30,001 nt of DNA from DATGZX01 sp035296965. Its GTDB lineage: Bacteria; Planctomycetota; Planctomycetia; Gemmatales; Gemmataceae. The notes under the pieces were generated by a model, which was not told the DNA's origin, did not search any database, and saw only the letters and a program-made list of their open reading frames with translations. The DNA lies in NCBI GenBank assembly GCA_035296965.1, contig DATGZX010000390.1:1-30001 (forward strand), given 5' to 3'. The stretch's first letter is position 1; each line of letters opens with the position of its first letter. Both the position numbers and the translations under genes were made by a program. Positions 17,206 through 28,322 of the stretch are shown in pieces.

Positions 17206-19143
17206 ATGCCAATGACGGAGTCAAGGGTGCCTCTGCGGATGGATTACGATGTCAGCCTTCTGACAGAAAACGATATCTATCTCTTCAACCAGGGAACCCA
17301 TTACCGGCTTTACGAGAAACTGGGCGCGCATCCCCTTAACGTCGAGCGCCGGGCCGGTGTCTATTTCGCCGTTTGGGCGCCCGACGCCGAGCGCGTCTCG
17401 GTCATCGGCGACTTCAATGGCTGGAACAAGGGCGCTCACGTCTTGAGGCCCAAAGGCAGTTCGGGGATCTGGGAAGGCTTCCTGGTCGGCTGCGACGCGG
17501 GCACCGCCTACAAGTACCATGTGGCCTCGCGCTACCAAGGGTACCGCGCCGACAAGGCCGATCCGTTCGCGTTTGCCGGCGAAACGCCGCCGCGCACCGC
17601 TTCCGTGGTCCATCCGCTGGAGTTCTCCTGGGGCGACCAGGCCTGGATGGCGCGTCGGCAGCGTCACAATGCGCTCGATGCCCCGCAGTCGATTTACGAA
17701 GTGCATCTCGGTTCATGGCGGCGCGTTCCCAATGAGGGCTGCCGCTCGCTCTCCTACCGCGAACTCGCGCCGCTCCTGGCGGACTATGTTACGCGCATGG
17801 GCTTTACCCATGTCGAGTTCCTGCCGGTGATGGAACATCCCTTTTATGGATCTTGGGGTTACCAGGTCACCGGTTACTTCGCGCCCACGCGCCGCTACGG
17901 CCCGCCTCAGGATTTTCAGTTCCTTGTCGACGTCCTTCATCAACAAGGCATCGGCGTCTTCCTCGATTGGGTGCCGGCCCATTTCCCGGCCGACGAGCAC
18001 GGTCTGGGGTTCTTCGACGGTACGCATCTGTACGAGCACGCCGACGCGCGAAAAGGATTTCATCCGGACTGGGACAGCTTGATCTTCAACTACAGTCGAA
18101 AGGAAGTCCGCAGTTTCCTGCTCAGCAACGCGCTGTTCTGGCTGGACAAGTACCATGCCGACGGCTTGCGCGTGGACGCCGTCGCCTCCATGCTTTACCT
18201 GGACTATTCGCGCAAGGCTGGTGAGTGGATCCCCAACGAGTACGGCGGGCGGGAAAACCTCGAAGCGATCTCCTTGCTGCGAAACCTCAATGAGGTGGTC
18301 TATCAAAACCATCCGGACGCACAGACCATTGCCGAGGAATCCACCTCCTGGCCGATGGTGTCGCGGCCGACCTACGTGGGCGGCCTGGGCTTCGGGCTGA
18401 AATGGGACATGGGTTGGATGCACGACTCGCTGACTTACCTATCCCTGGACCCCGCTTACCGCAAGTACCACCACAACCTGCTCACGTTTCGTATGCTGTA
18501 CGCTTTTACGGAAAACTACGTCCTGGCTCTCTCGCACGACGAGGTGGTCCACGGCAAAGGCTCCCTCGTGAGCAAGATGCCTGGTGATGATTGGCAGAAG
18601 CTCGCCAACCTGCGGCTCCTCTTCGGTTACATGACCGGTCAGCCCGGCAAGAAGCTTCTTTTCATGGGCGGCGAACTGGGCCAGTGGACGGAGTGGAACC
18701 ACGACGACAGCCTTGCGTGGCACCTTCTGGAGTCGCCTCGCCACCAGGGCATCCAGAAGTGGGTCGCCGACCTGAACCACCTCTACCGGTCGGAGCCGAC
18801 GCTTCACGAGCTGGATAACAGTCCGGCCGGCTTTGAGTGGGTGGTTGCCAACGACTCGGATCAAAGCGTTCTCGCCTTCCTTCGCAGGGGCAAGTCGGGC
18901 CGCTCGGCCATGCTGGTGCTGTTCAACTTCACGCCCGTGCCGCGCTACGGCTACTCCCTGGGAGTTCCGCTGGGAGGCTTCTGGCGTGAGATGCTCAACA
19001 GCGATGCCTATGACTACGGCGGTAGCGGCATCGGCAACGCCGGGGGGCTCGAGGCGAGCGCGGGCGGCGCGCATGGCCAGCCTTTTTCTCTGGAAGTTGC
19101 GCTGCCTCCTCTGGCTGCCTTGTTCTTCCTTGGCGGGACCTGA
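17206..19143 (+). CDS. glgB: 1,4-alpha-glucan (glycogen) branching enzyme
   Basis: GlgB cuts an alpha-1,4 glucan chain and rejoins it as an alpha-1,6 branch during glycogen synthesis in the cytoplasm. The 645-residue product has an N-terminal CBM48 domain (about 30-125: YFAVWAPDAERVSVIGDFNGW), a GH13 barrel (EVHLGSWRR near 166, EFLPVMEHPFYGSWGYQVTGYF near 205-226) and a C-terminal beta domain. Catalytic residues are visible: nucleophile Asp324 in LRVDAVASMLYLDY, the acid Glu in AEEST (376-380), and Asp445 in SHDEVVHGKGSL. It lacks the extra N-terminal domain of the 728-residue E. coli enzyme and so is of the shorter type. AGGA seven bases before the ATG supports the start. No other glycogen gene (glgA, glgC, glgX) is in view, so it stands alone here. 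Confidence 0.96.
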   Translation: MPMTESRVPLRMDYDVSLLTENDIYLFNQGTHYRLYEKLGAHPLNVERRAGVYFAVWAPDAERVSVIGDFNGWNKGAHVLRPKGSSGIWEGFLVGCDAGTAYKYHVASRYQGYRADKADPFAFAGETPPRTASVVHPLEFSWGDQAWMARRQRHNALDAPQSIYEVHLGSWRRVPNEGCRSLSYRELAPLLADYVTRMGFTHVEFLPVMEHPFYGSWGYQVTGYFAPTRRYGPPQDFQFLVDVLHQQGIGVFLDWVPAHFPADEHGLGFFDGTHLYEHADARKGFHPDWDSLIFNYSRKEVRSFLLSNALFWLDKYHADGLRVDAVASMLYLDYSRKAGEWIPNEYGGRENLEAISLLRNLNEVVYQNHPDAQTIAEESTSWPMVSRPTYVGGLGFGLKWDMGWMHDSLTYLSLDPAYRKYHHNLLTFRMLYAFTENYVLALSHDEVVHGKGSLVSKMPGDDWQKLANLRLLFGYMTGQPGKKLLFMGGELGQWTEWNHDDSLAWHLLESPRHQGIQKWVADLNHLYRSEPTLHELDNSPAGFEWVVANDSDQSVLAFLRRGKSGRSAMLVLFNFTPVPRYGYSLGVPLGGFWREMLNSDAYDYGGSGIGNAGGLEASAGGAHGQPFSLEVALPPLAALFFLGGT

Positions 19144-19285
19144 GCAGCGTAGGCCTGCGCGCCGGTCATTCCCACGGGCGGCATGGCAAAATGACAAGGA
19201 TTGCGAGATTTTGCCAAGGGCGCGCGAGTTGCACGCTGGTCGCACTCCTACCGCAGTTTTTCACGGAAAGAAAACAACTTTTGAT

Positions 19286-19314
19286 TTGACAAGCTGGGGC
19301 CGGGCCATTAAAAC
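19286..19314 (+). promoter_or_regulatory. Sigma70-type promoter for the small exported protein
   Basis: TTGACA (19286-19291), a 17-base spacer and TAAAAC (19309-19314), with A/T-rich sequence just upstream. It lies about 225 bases before the next start codon, so the leader would be long. No other gene is nearby on this strand. A closer promoter cannot be ruled out. Confidence 0.5.
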
Positions 19315-19537
19315 CCACATCTGGGATGACTCGCTAATTCCCCATTCCGTACAGAGTCGAGGCGAAGCGCAAGGCTTGCTTCCCGGTGGAGCGAGGGCTA
19401 GCGTGTGCGCGATCCGCGCGCACGGTGCTCAGCCAGGCATGGTTCCGCGCCGCCGTCAGGCAGGAGCTGGGTTCCGGGGACCGTATGTTCTCGGATTCAT
19501 TCGTTTTCGTTACCTGTTTTTGTTCCTGGAGGCACCG

Positions 19538-19957
19538 ATGATTGGACGACATGTGATGCTGGTGGGGGTGTTGGCAACAGCTCTGTTGAGCACTGGCATG
19601 AGCCTGGGCGATGACAGCAAGGCAGCCAAGCCTGATACTACCAAGGCCAAAGCGAAACTCCCGAGTCATTTCAAGCAATTGAATCTGACCGAGGAGCAAC
19701 AAGACAAGCTGGCGACGATCATTGCCGAGTACAAGGCCAAGATCGATACGGCCGAAAAGGAATTGAAGAGCCTCAAGGAAAAGCAAAAGGAAGAGTTTGG
19801 CAAGGTGTTGACCGATGCACAGAAAGCGCAGCTGCAGAAAATTCTTTCCGAGAGCGCGATAGGAGTCCTCCGCCAAAAGGGTGCCGCCGCGGCGCCGCCG
19901 CCAGTCTCTAACCAGGCTGAGCAGAAGAAAGAAAGCAAGAAGGAAGACAAGAAGTAA
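19538..19957 (+). CDS. Small exported helical protein of unknown function
   Basis: The 139-residue product starts MIGRHVMLVGVLATALLSTGMSLG, a Sec signal peptide probably cleaved near residue 24. The mature part has a charged helical core: LPSHFKQLNLTEEQQDKLATIIAEY, KIDTAEKELKSLKEKQKEEFG and KVLTDAQKAQLQKIL, then a low-complexity Ala/Pro and Lys/Glu tail ending KKEDKK. The LTEEQQDKL and LTDAQKAQL segments resemble the LTxxQ-type motifs of periplasmic Spy/CpxP-like proteins, but this is only a resemblance in pattern. GGAGG five to six bases before the ATG at 19538 fixes the start; a longer open frame upstream runs through glgB in another phase and is not coding. It converges with lon. Confidence 0.78.
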   Translation: MIGRHVMLVGVLATALLSTGMSLGDDSKAAKPDTTKAKAKLPSHFKQLNLTEEQQDKLATIIAEYKAKIDTAEKELKSLKEKQKEEFGKVLTDAQKAQLQKILSESAIGVLRQKGAAAAPPPVSNQAEQKKESKKEDKK

Positions 19958-19991
19958 GTTAGCCACGCAGTTGTCTTGATGGGTTGGGCAC

Positions 19992-20052
19992 CACGGGTTG
20001 GGCCGAGCAGCAAACCGAATCCACATTCTTGGACTTGCTGGGGCAACCCGTG
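19992..20052. terminator. Imperfect hairpin between convergent genes
   Basis: CACGGGTTG (19992-20000) pairs with CAACCCGTG (20044-20052), and inside it CAGCAA (20008-20013) pairs with TTGCTG (20035-20040). It lies between the ends of the exported-protein gene and lon and could serve both directions. There are no T tracts. Confidence 0.4.
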
Positions 20053-20143
20053 TTCGCCCGGCCCAAACCAGGTCGTTCGGGAAACGCGGGCGCCGGCGCT
20101 GCGGCGTTGAGCCATGCTTCCTCACGCTGGTTTTGGCGGCCCG

Positions 20144-22498
20144 TTAGGCACTCGCCGTTTCCGCTAGCCGTTCGGCAAGCTCCGGAATCGCCGCGTGCAG
20201 GGCATCTTCGGCCCGCTCCACAAGGATCAAAGTCAACTCCTGCCGCACTGTCTCCGGCAGATCGCGCAAATCCTTCTCGTTGTCCTTCGGTAGGATCACG
20301 CGCCGTATCCCGGCTCGGCGGGCGGCCAGCACTTTCTCCTTGATGCCTCCGACCGGCAGAACCAGGCCGGTCAAGGTGATCTCGCCCGTCATGGCGGTGT
20401 CGTTACGCACGGGAAATCCCGTGTACAGCGAGGCCAAGGCGGTTGCCAGGGCCACCCCTGCCGACGGACCGTCCTTGGGAACGGCACCGGCTGGGACGTG
20501 AATGTGCACTCCCGCACGGCGGAATTGGCTGCGGTTGATGCCAAGCTCGTCGGCATGCGACCAGATGTAACTTTGTGCCGCGGTCGCCGACTCTTGCATG
20601 ATCTTGCCGAGTTGTCCGGTGAGCGTCAGTCCGCGGCCGCCCGGCAAGAGGGTTGCCTCGACATAAAGCACATCGCCACCCGCCTCGGTCCATGCCAGAC
20701 CTGTCGTGACGCCCGGCGGCAGCTTTTGCCGGAGCCTTTCGAGGTAGAAGCTTTCTCTACCAAGCATGTCGGGCAGATCCTCCGTGCGCACCGTGAGTGC
20801 CTGAGCCTGGCCTTCGGCGATGCGCAGGGCCGCCTTGCGCGCCAGCCGGCCGAGAGCACGCTCTAGTTGCCGCAAGCCGGCTTCGCGCGTGTACCGCCGG
20901 ATGATGTCGAGCAGCGTATCCTCGGGAATGATCAGTTGCTCGGGCGTGAGTCCCGTTTGGCTCAGTTGCCGTGGGATCAAGTAGCGGCGCGCAATCTGGC
21001 TCTTTTCCTCCTCGCTGTAACCTGTAAGACGCAGAACTTCCATACGATCCAGCAGAGGCTGTGGGACCGAGTCGAGCGTGTTTGCCGTCGTGACGAAGAC
21101 CACGCCGGAAAGGTCGAACGGCAAATCGAGATAATTGTCGCGGAACGTGGAATTCTGAGCCGGGTCCAGGATCTCCAGCAGTGCCGCCGCCGGATCGCCG
21201 CGGAAATCGCGCCCCAGCTTGTCCACTTCGTCGAGCATCAGGACCGGGTTGTTGACCCCCGCCCGGCGGATCGCCTGCAAGACCCGCCCCGGCAGCGCGC
21301 CGATATACGTGCGCCGGTGGCCGCGCAATTCCGCTTCATCATGGAGGCCCCCCAGGCTCATGCGTTCGAACTTCCGCCCGAGCGCACGCGCTATCGACTG
21401 ACCCAGGGAAGTCTTGCCCACGCCGGGAGGCCCCACGAAACACAAGATCGGAGCCTTGGCCTGCGGATTCAGCTTGAGGACGGCGAGGTGTTCCAGGATT
21501 CGGGTCTTGATCTCTTCCAGATCAAAGTGATCTTCGTCGAGCACCTGGCGAGCGTGCGCCAGGTCGAGGGTGCCAGGCGAGCTTTTGCGCCACGGCAGCT
21601 CCAGCACCAGGTCCAGATAGGTCCTGGTGAGCTGGTAATCGGGCGCGGCAGTCGGCAGCTTTTCCAGCCTGCTTAGCTCGCGTTCGGCTTCCTTGCGAAC
21701 CTCATCGGGCAGATCGGCCTCCAGGAACCGCTGACGCAGGAGGGCCGCCTCGGCCTGCTCCGGATTCTGTTCACCCAGCTCCTGCTGAATGGCCCGGAGC
21801 TGTTGCCGCAGGAAATAGTCCCGTTGCTGCTTGGTCATTTCGGACTGTGCTTCGCTGCTGATTTTTTGCCGCAGCTCCAGCACCTGCACCTCGTGAGTCA
21901 GGTGGCTGTGCATGAGGCGGAGCGCTTCCAGCCGGGTCGGTGCCTCCAGCAGCCCTTGCTCTTTCGACAGATCGAGGCTCAGCATCGAGCCAATCAAGTA
22001 GACCATCTGAATGGGATCGCGGGCCTGGGAGAGAAGTTGGCCCAGGTCAACGGGTGTCTGCGGCTGCGCGAGCGCCAAAGCTCGGGCGGCAAGTTCGAGG
22101 ACCGCACCATGTAACGCCTCCACTTCCGTGCCCTGTTCATCGGGCAGCGGGTAGGGCCGAACGGCAGCCTGGAGGTAGGGCGTAGTCTGGCTGACGCGTA
22201 CCAGGACGACGCGCTCGACGCCCTGCACGATCACCTCCAGCCCGTTCTCGGAGCGCGCCATCCGCTTGATCACCGCGCGCGTGCCGACGGTGAACAGGTC
22301 CTTTTCGGCGGGTTCTTCGACCTCACTGTCGCGCTGGGCGATCACCAGAAGTGTCTTTTCCTCGGTGGCCAGGGCTGCCTCGACCGCGGCGCGCGAGTTG
22401 GGCCGGCCCACGGACAGCGGCATGAGCAGATGCGGGAACAGGACGGTATTCTTGATCGGAAGAACCGGCAAATTCACAAGTTTTTCTTCAGGGGTCAT
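20144..22498 (-). CDS. lon: ATP-dependent protease Lon
   Basis: Lon is a cytoplasmic hexameric AAA+ serine protease that degrades misfolded and regulatory proteins. The 784-residue product, about the usual length, has the N-terminal substrate-binding domain (LPVLPIKNTVLFPHLLMPL), a central helical part with QRDYFLRQQLRAIQQELGE near 225-243, Walker A GPPGVGKT at 356-363, Walker B MLDEVDK at 421-427, and the protease domain with Ser679 in PKDGPSAG and Lys722 in GGIKEKVLAA; both numbers equal those of the E. coli enzyme. Its start ATG overlaps the stop of the hsp20 gene by four bases, so the two are almost certainly co-transcribed and translationally coupled. Planctomycetes often have several lon genes, so this may not be the only one. 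Confidence 0.97.
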   Translation of the reverse strand: MTPEEKLVNLPVLPIKNTVLFPHLLMPLSVGRPNSRAAVEAALATEEKTLLVIAQRDSEVEEPAEKDLFTVGTRAVIKRMARSENGLEVIVQGVERVVLVRVSQTTPYLQAAVRPYPLPDEQGTEVEALHGAVLELAARALALAQPQTPVDLGQLLSQARDPIQMVYLIGSMLSLDLSKEQGLLEAPTRLEALRLMHSHLTHEVQVLELRQKISSEAQSEMTKQQRDYFLRQQLRAIQQELGEQNPEQAEAALLRQRFLEADLPDEVRKEAERELSRLEKLPTAAPDYQLTRTYLDLVLELPWRKSSPGTLDLAHARQVLDEDHFDLEEIKTRILEHLAVLKLNPQAKAPILCFVGPPGVGKTSLGQSIARALGRKFERMSLGGLHDEAELRGHRRTYIGALPGRVLQAIRRAGVNNPVLMLDEVDKLGRDFRGDPAAALLEILDPAQNSTFRDNYLDLPFDLSGVVFVTTANTLDSVPQPLLDRMEVLRLTGYSEEEKSQIARRYLIPRQLSQTGLTPEQLIIPEDTLLDIIRRYTREAGLRQLERALGRLARKAALRIAEGQAQALTVRTEDLPDMLGRESFYLERLRQKLPPGVTTGLAWTEAGGDVLYVEATLLPGGRGLTLTGQLGKIMQESATAAQSYIWSHADELGINRSQFRRAGVHIHVPAGAVPKDGPSAGVALATALASLYTGFPVRNDTAMTGEITLTGLVLPVGGIKEKVLAARRAGIRRVILPKDNEKDLRDLPETVRQELTLILVERAEDALHAAIPELAERLAETASA

Positions 22499-22866
22499 GG
22501 CCTCTCCTCTTCTGTCTGGATACGCACCAGCAGCATCCCAGCCTCATACTCGGTAGAGATGAGGGCATTTTCCAAATCCACCGGGAACTCGATGTGCCGC
22601 TCGAACTCGCTGTAAGAAATCTCCATCGAGTGGTAACAATGGCCTTTTTCGATCGCCCAATCGCGGCGGACTCCTTGCAGCGTCAAGCGCGAACCGCACG
22701 CCTGCAGCCGAATGTCTTCCAGACGAATTCCCGCCAGGTCGAACTTGGCCAACCAGCCGGTCTTCGTCCGGTAAATGTCGGCGGCCGGCCGCCAGGCTGC
22801 TTCCAGGAATGAGCGCGCGCCCGCGGTGAACAGGCACGCTCTTCTCGAACTCTTTTCCGGCAGCAT
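22495..22866 (-). CDS. Small heat-shock protein, Hsp20/alpha-crystallin family
   Basis: The product is 123 residues. The alpha-crystallin domain runs from WRPAADIYRTKTGWLAKFDLAGI (about 26-48) through EDIRLQACGSRLTLQGVRR, the EISYSEFERHIEFPVDLE segment, and YEAGMLLVRIQTE, which matches the closing G-x-L-x-V/I strand of the fold. The N-terminal arm is short (about 25 residues) and there is almost no C-terminal extension: the usual I-x-I/V motif is missing, which may limit oligomer size. As an ATP-independent holdase it keeps unfolding proteins soluble. The gene is translationally coupled to lon by an ATGA overlap, which links holding and degradation. A GAGGAGG lies rather far (about eleven bases) from the start ATG. 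Confidence 0.85.
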   Translation of the reverse strand: MLPEKSSRRACLFTAGARSFLEAAWRPAADIYRTKTGWLAKFDLAGIRLEDIRLQACGSRLTLQGVRRDWAIEKGHCYHSMEISYSEFERHIEFPVDLENALISTEYEAGMLLVRIQTEEERP

Positions 22867-22927
22867 GGTCTTCTCAGCCTCCTCTAATCTTAATCAGCGC
22901 GCTCGAATCAGCAGTAGGAGGTTAAAC

Positions 22928-23107
22928 TTGGGTGCCATGCTTTCGCGGCCTAAGCTTGGACTGAACCCACCCATGCCTACCTCCCGGGGCCGCGAAAGCA
23001 TGTCGTGCCCCAACCTAAGGGAGCCGTTCGCTGATTGCTCCATGCTTTCGGGCCTTGGCACTTGGCAGTCGCCGGCGGTAATTCGGGCCCGAAAGCATGG
23101 CACCCAA
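22928..23107. repeat. BIME-like composite of two hairpins inside an outer inverted repeat
   Basis: Positions 22936-22950 pair with 22988-23002, and 23040-23054 pair with 23086-23100 (15 bp each, perfect). The two outermost arms also pair with each other: 22928-22945 against 23090-23107, 18 bp perfect. All four arms share the core CATGCTTTCG or its complement. It lies between clpB (end) and hsp20 (upstream region), both on the minus strand. Confidence 0.85.
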
Positions 23108-23187
23108 CACCAGTTTGCTTCAAGATCACCACCGTCATTCACCGCCGCCACGACTGTTGTCCGGCCGGTCGTACCCATGTCCGGCCG

Positions 23188-25821
<2,634 letters not shown>

Positions 25822-26364
25822 CGGTCTGTACCTCGTGGTCAATCGTGCGTGACGCCAGTCATCAGCTCAGGACAGACTTTTACCCTACGGATGAGCAAGT
25901 CTCGTGCCTTTGCCTGCGAGCGGCAATACGACCGCCAAAAGATCCGGTGGGACCGGGATTGCTGGTCGTATGCCAAGTTCCATGGTGCGGGCTTGCCACT
26001 CTATCCTATTCACGGTTGGATATTGGATGCGGCCGGTATCAAAAAGGATGCCAAATGCAGAATCGGCTGCACGCTTGGCAGGGGAGCAGCCCCGTGTGTG
26101 CCATTTTGACGGCACGCAATAGGCTGCCCTGGGCGGAGCCGCGCTCTTGGGCAGTGGGGGAGGCCCTTATCCAGGAAAGGGTTGGCTGCCCTCGACGGGC
26201 GATCACGGCTGAATAATCACGAGCGCTACGCTTCTTGAGGCGACCTCTGGCGCAAGCAATGCCCCGGAAAAGGCTTGGCGCATTCCTGCCTCGCAAGAGC
26301 CTGCTGGAGGGCCACGCCTCTTCCCCCGGTTTCCGGCCGTCCGGCGGCGGTGCCGCCGGTCGAA
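25822..26364. other. Divergent intergenic region between clpB and ptsI
   Basis: No gene is recognisable in about 540 bases; open frames here show no homology. Several short inverted repeats occur: GTGCC/GGCAC around 26098-26115, CTGCCC/GGGCAG around 26124-26154, and CCCTT/AAGGG around 26164-26181. They could belong to a structured leader or to degraded palindromic elements. The clpB promoter should be here on the minus strand, but I could not pick a convincing pair of hexamers. Confidence 0.35.
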
Positions 26365-26393
26365 TTGACCCAACTCCATATCACTGTTACATT
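26365..26393 (+). promoter_or_regulatory. Sigma70-type promoter of ptsI, start at the initiation codon
   Basis: TTGACC (26365-26370), a 17-base spacer and TACATT (26388-26393), with TGT immediately before the -10. The usual spacing of seven bases from the -10 puts +1 at 26400, the A of the ptsI ATG. There is no Shine-Dalgarno sequence between the -10 and the ATG. Confidence 0.72.
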
Positions 26394-26399
26394 ACAGAC

Positions 26400-28151
26400 A
26401 TGAAGAGAGGTGTTCCGGTCTCGCCGGGGGTCGCTGTCGCCCGTGCCTATTGCCTGGACGAGGCTATGGCCGGGCGCGAACCGCATCAGCTTGAGGTCGG
26501 GGCCCTCTCCGCGGAGATCGCCAGGCTCGACAGCGCCTGCACGGCGGCCACCCGCGAAATCGATAGTATCATCGCACGGGTGAGTGCGCAGATTGGCGAA
26601 GACGAAGCGGCCATATTTCGCGCCCATCGGCTGCTGTTGCGCGATCCTGCTCTCATCGGCAAGGTGAAGTCCGCCATCCTCAATCGACATGTCGATGCCC
26701 GCACCGCGCTGCACGAATCGCTCGAAGAATATAACCAGATCTTCTCGCAGATTCCGGACGAATACCTGAAAGAACGCATGGCCGATCTGAGAGACGTGAT
26801 CGGCCGCATCGTGGCGAACCTGGGAGTTCAGGAATCGTCCCACGAATTGAACCCCGACGAACCCGTGATTATCGTTGCGTCGGAGGTGCTGCCTTCTCAG
26901 GCCCTGGCCTTCGATCGCTTCCATGTAGCCGGCATCATCATGGAGGCGGGGGGCACCACGGGCCACGCCGCTATCCTCGCCCGCGCGCTTGGCATTCCTG
27001 CGGTGTCCGGTTTGCGCGGCATCCTGCGCGAGGTGCATACGGGCGACCTGGTCGCCGTGGATGGCCGCGAGGGGCATGTTCACCTCAATCCCGGACCGGA
27101 GGTCGAAGCCGCCTACCGCAAGCTGCAGCGCGAGTATGTCGATCTGCGCGATCGCCTCGTCGAGAACCGCGAACAGGAACCGGTCACTCTCGATGGAATC
27201 CAGGTCACGCTGCTCGCAAACGTCAATGGGCCCGCCGATGCAGCGATGGCCGCCCGCGTGGGCGCGCAGGGAATCGGACTTTATCGCACGGAATACCTCT
27301 TCCTGACGCATCCAAGCGTCCCGAACGAAGATGAACAATTGGCAGCCTATCGAGCCGTGATCGAGGCGGCGCCGAACCACCGGGTCACCATCCGGACGCT
27401 CGATCTGGGCGGGGACAAGCAGGTGCCCTACCTTGGCAACCAGCACGAGACGAACCCTTTCATGGGTTGGCGGAGCATCCGGCTCAGCTCCTCCCACCCC
27501 GAATTCTTCCAGACTCAGCTCAGAGCGATCTTGCGTTCGGGCTGCCACGGCAAGGTGAGTCTCCTGTTCCCCATGATAAGCACCCTTGAAGAGGTCCAGC
27601 GTCTCAAGCGGATGGTCGCGCGCACGCGCGAATCGCTCCGGCGCCAGGGAGTGGCTTTTGGCGAGAACATCCCCCTGGGCGTCATGCTGGAGGTGCCTGC
27701 GGCAGCACTCTGTATCGACGCCCTGCTTGACGAGGTCGATTTCGTCAGCATCGGCTCGAACGACTTGATCCAGTACGTGATGGCGGCGGACCGCGATAAT
27801 CCGAAAGTGGCGCACCTGTGCGAGCCGTTCAGCCCAGCGATCCTGCGTCTGCTGCAGCAGGTTATGCGCGCGTGCATCGCGCATGGCACGCCGGTAACCT
27901 TGTGCGGCGAGATGGCGGGCCGGCCGCGCTGCTTCCTCCCCTTGTTCGGCATGGGACTGCGCCAATTGAGCATGAGCCCTGCCTTCGTGCCCACGCTCAA
28001 GGAGTTCATCCGGCGCACCACCCTGTCGGCTGCTCAGGAGACGACCGAGCGGGTGTTGCAGATGCACACATTCGGCGAAATCCGCGGCTACTTGACTCGC
28101 AAAGCGCGCAAAATCTGGCCCAGCGTCAGCATGTTCGACACGTCGAAATGA
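26400..28151 (+). CDS. ptsI: Phosphoenolpyruvate-protein phosphotransferase (PTS enzyme I)
   Basis: Enzyme I takes the phosphate from PEP on a histidine and passes it to HPr, starting the PTS cascade. From ATG 26400 the product is 583 residues, close to the 575 of E. coli. It starts MKRGVPVSPGVAVARAY as the family does, has the phospho-His loop GGTTGHAAILARALGIPAV with His189, and the PEP-binding barrel with GIGLYRTEYLF, MGWRSIRLS, FVSIGSNDLIQYVMAADRDN and TLCGEMAGRP with Cys502; His189 and Cys502 have the E. coli numbers. An in-frame start at 26235 would add 55 non-conserved residues and span the promoter. No HPr or EII gene is nearby, so this may be a regulatory PTS, as in other organisms without sugar permeases. 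Confidence 0.95.
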   Translation: MKRGVPVSPGVAVARAYCLDEAMAGREPHQLEVGALSAEIARLDSACTAATREIDSIIARVSAQIGEDEAAIFRAHRLLLRDPALIGKVKSAILNRHVDARTALHESLEEYNQIFSQIPDEYLKERMADLRDVIGRIVANLGVQESSHELNPDEPVIIVASEVLPSQALAFDRFHVAGIIMEAGGTTGHAAILARALGIPAVSGLRGILREVHTGDLVAVDGREGHVHLNPGPEVEAAYRKLQREYVDLRDRLVENREQEPVTLDGIQVTLLANVNGPADAAMAARVGAQGIGLYRTEYLFLTHPSVPNEDEQLAAYRAVIEAAPNHRVTIRTLDLGGDKQVPYLGNQHETNPFMGWRSIRLSSSHPEFFQTQLRAILRSGCHGKVSLLFPMISTLEEVQRLKRMVARTRESLRRQGVAFGENIPLGVMLEVPAAALCIDALLDEVDFVSIGSNDLIQYVMAADRDNPKVAHLCEPFSPAILRLLQQVMRACIAHGTPVTLCGEMAGRPRCFLPLFGMGLRQLSMSPAFVPTLKEFIRRTTLSAAQETTERVLQMHTFGEIRGYLTRKARKIWPSVSMFDTSK

Positions 28152-28245
28152 AGGAATAGGTCCACGCGCGCTGGCGGAATCTGCGGGCAATTTCAAGCAA
28201 CGCTGCGATCCTGCGGAGGCGCGCCGAGCCTCATCGCGCCTGTCC

Positions 28246-28273
28246 TTGACACCATGCCCTCCCCTGTTAGAAT
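28246..28273 (+). promoter_or_regulatory. Strong sigma70-type promoter of the mcsA-mcsA-mcsB operon
   Basis: TTGACA (28246-28251), a 16-base spacer and TAGAAT (28268-28273), with a TGT extension before the -10. The predicted start near 28280 leaves a leader of about 43 bases. No CtsR-type heptad repeat is seen around it. Confidence 0.78.
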
Positions 28274-28322
28274 GGCGCAGGAGCCGGGCAGCCATGCTTG
28301 CCCGGCGTGGGGAGCCGCGGCA

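Noticed and set aside
18833..19537. Upstream extension of the small exported protein's frame through the end of glgB
   Set aside because: The glgB frame is unambiguous here and the signal peptide with its GGAGG site begins at 19538.
25822..25860. CIRCE or sigma32 control element upstream of clpB
   Set aside because: I searched by eye for TTAGCACTC/GAGTGCTAA and CTTGAA-CCCCAT patterns and found none of useful quality.
26235..26399. 55-residue N-terminal extension of ptsI
   Set aside because: Enzyme I proteins start at the MKxGxxxSPG segment, and the extension would run over a well-formed promoter.
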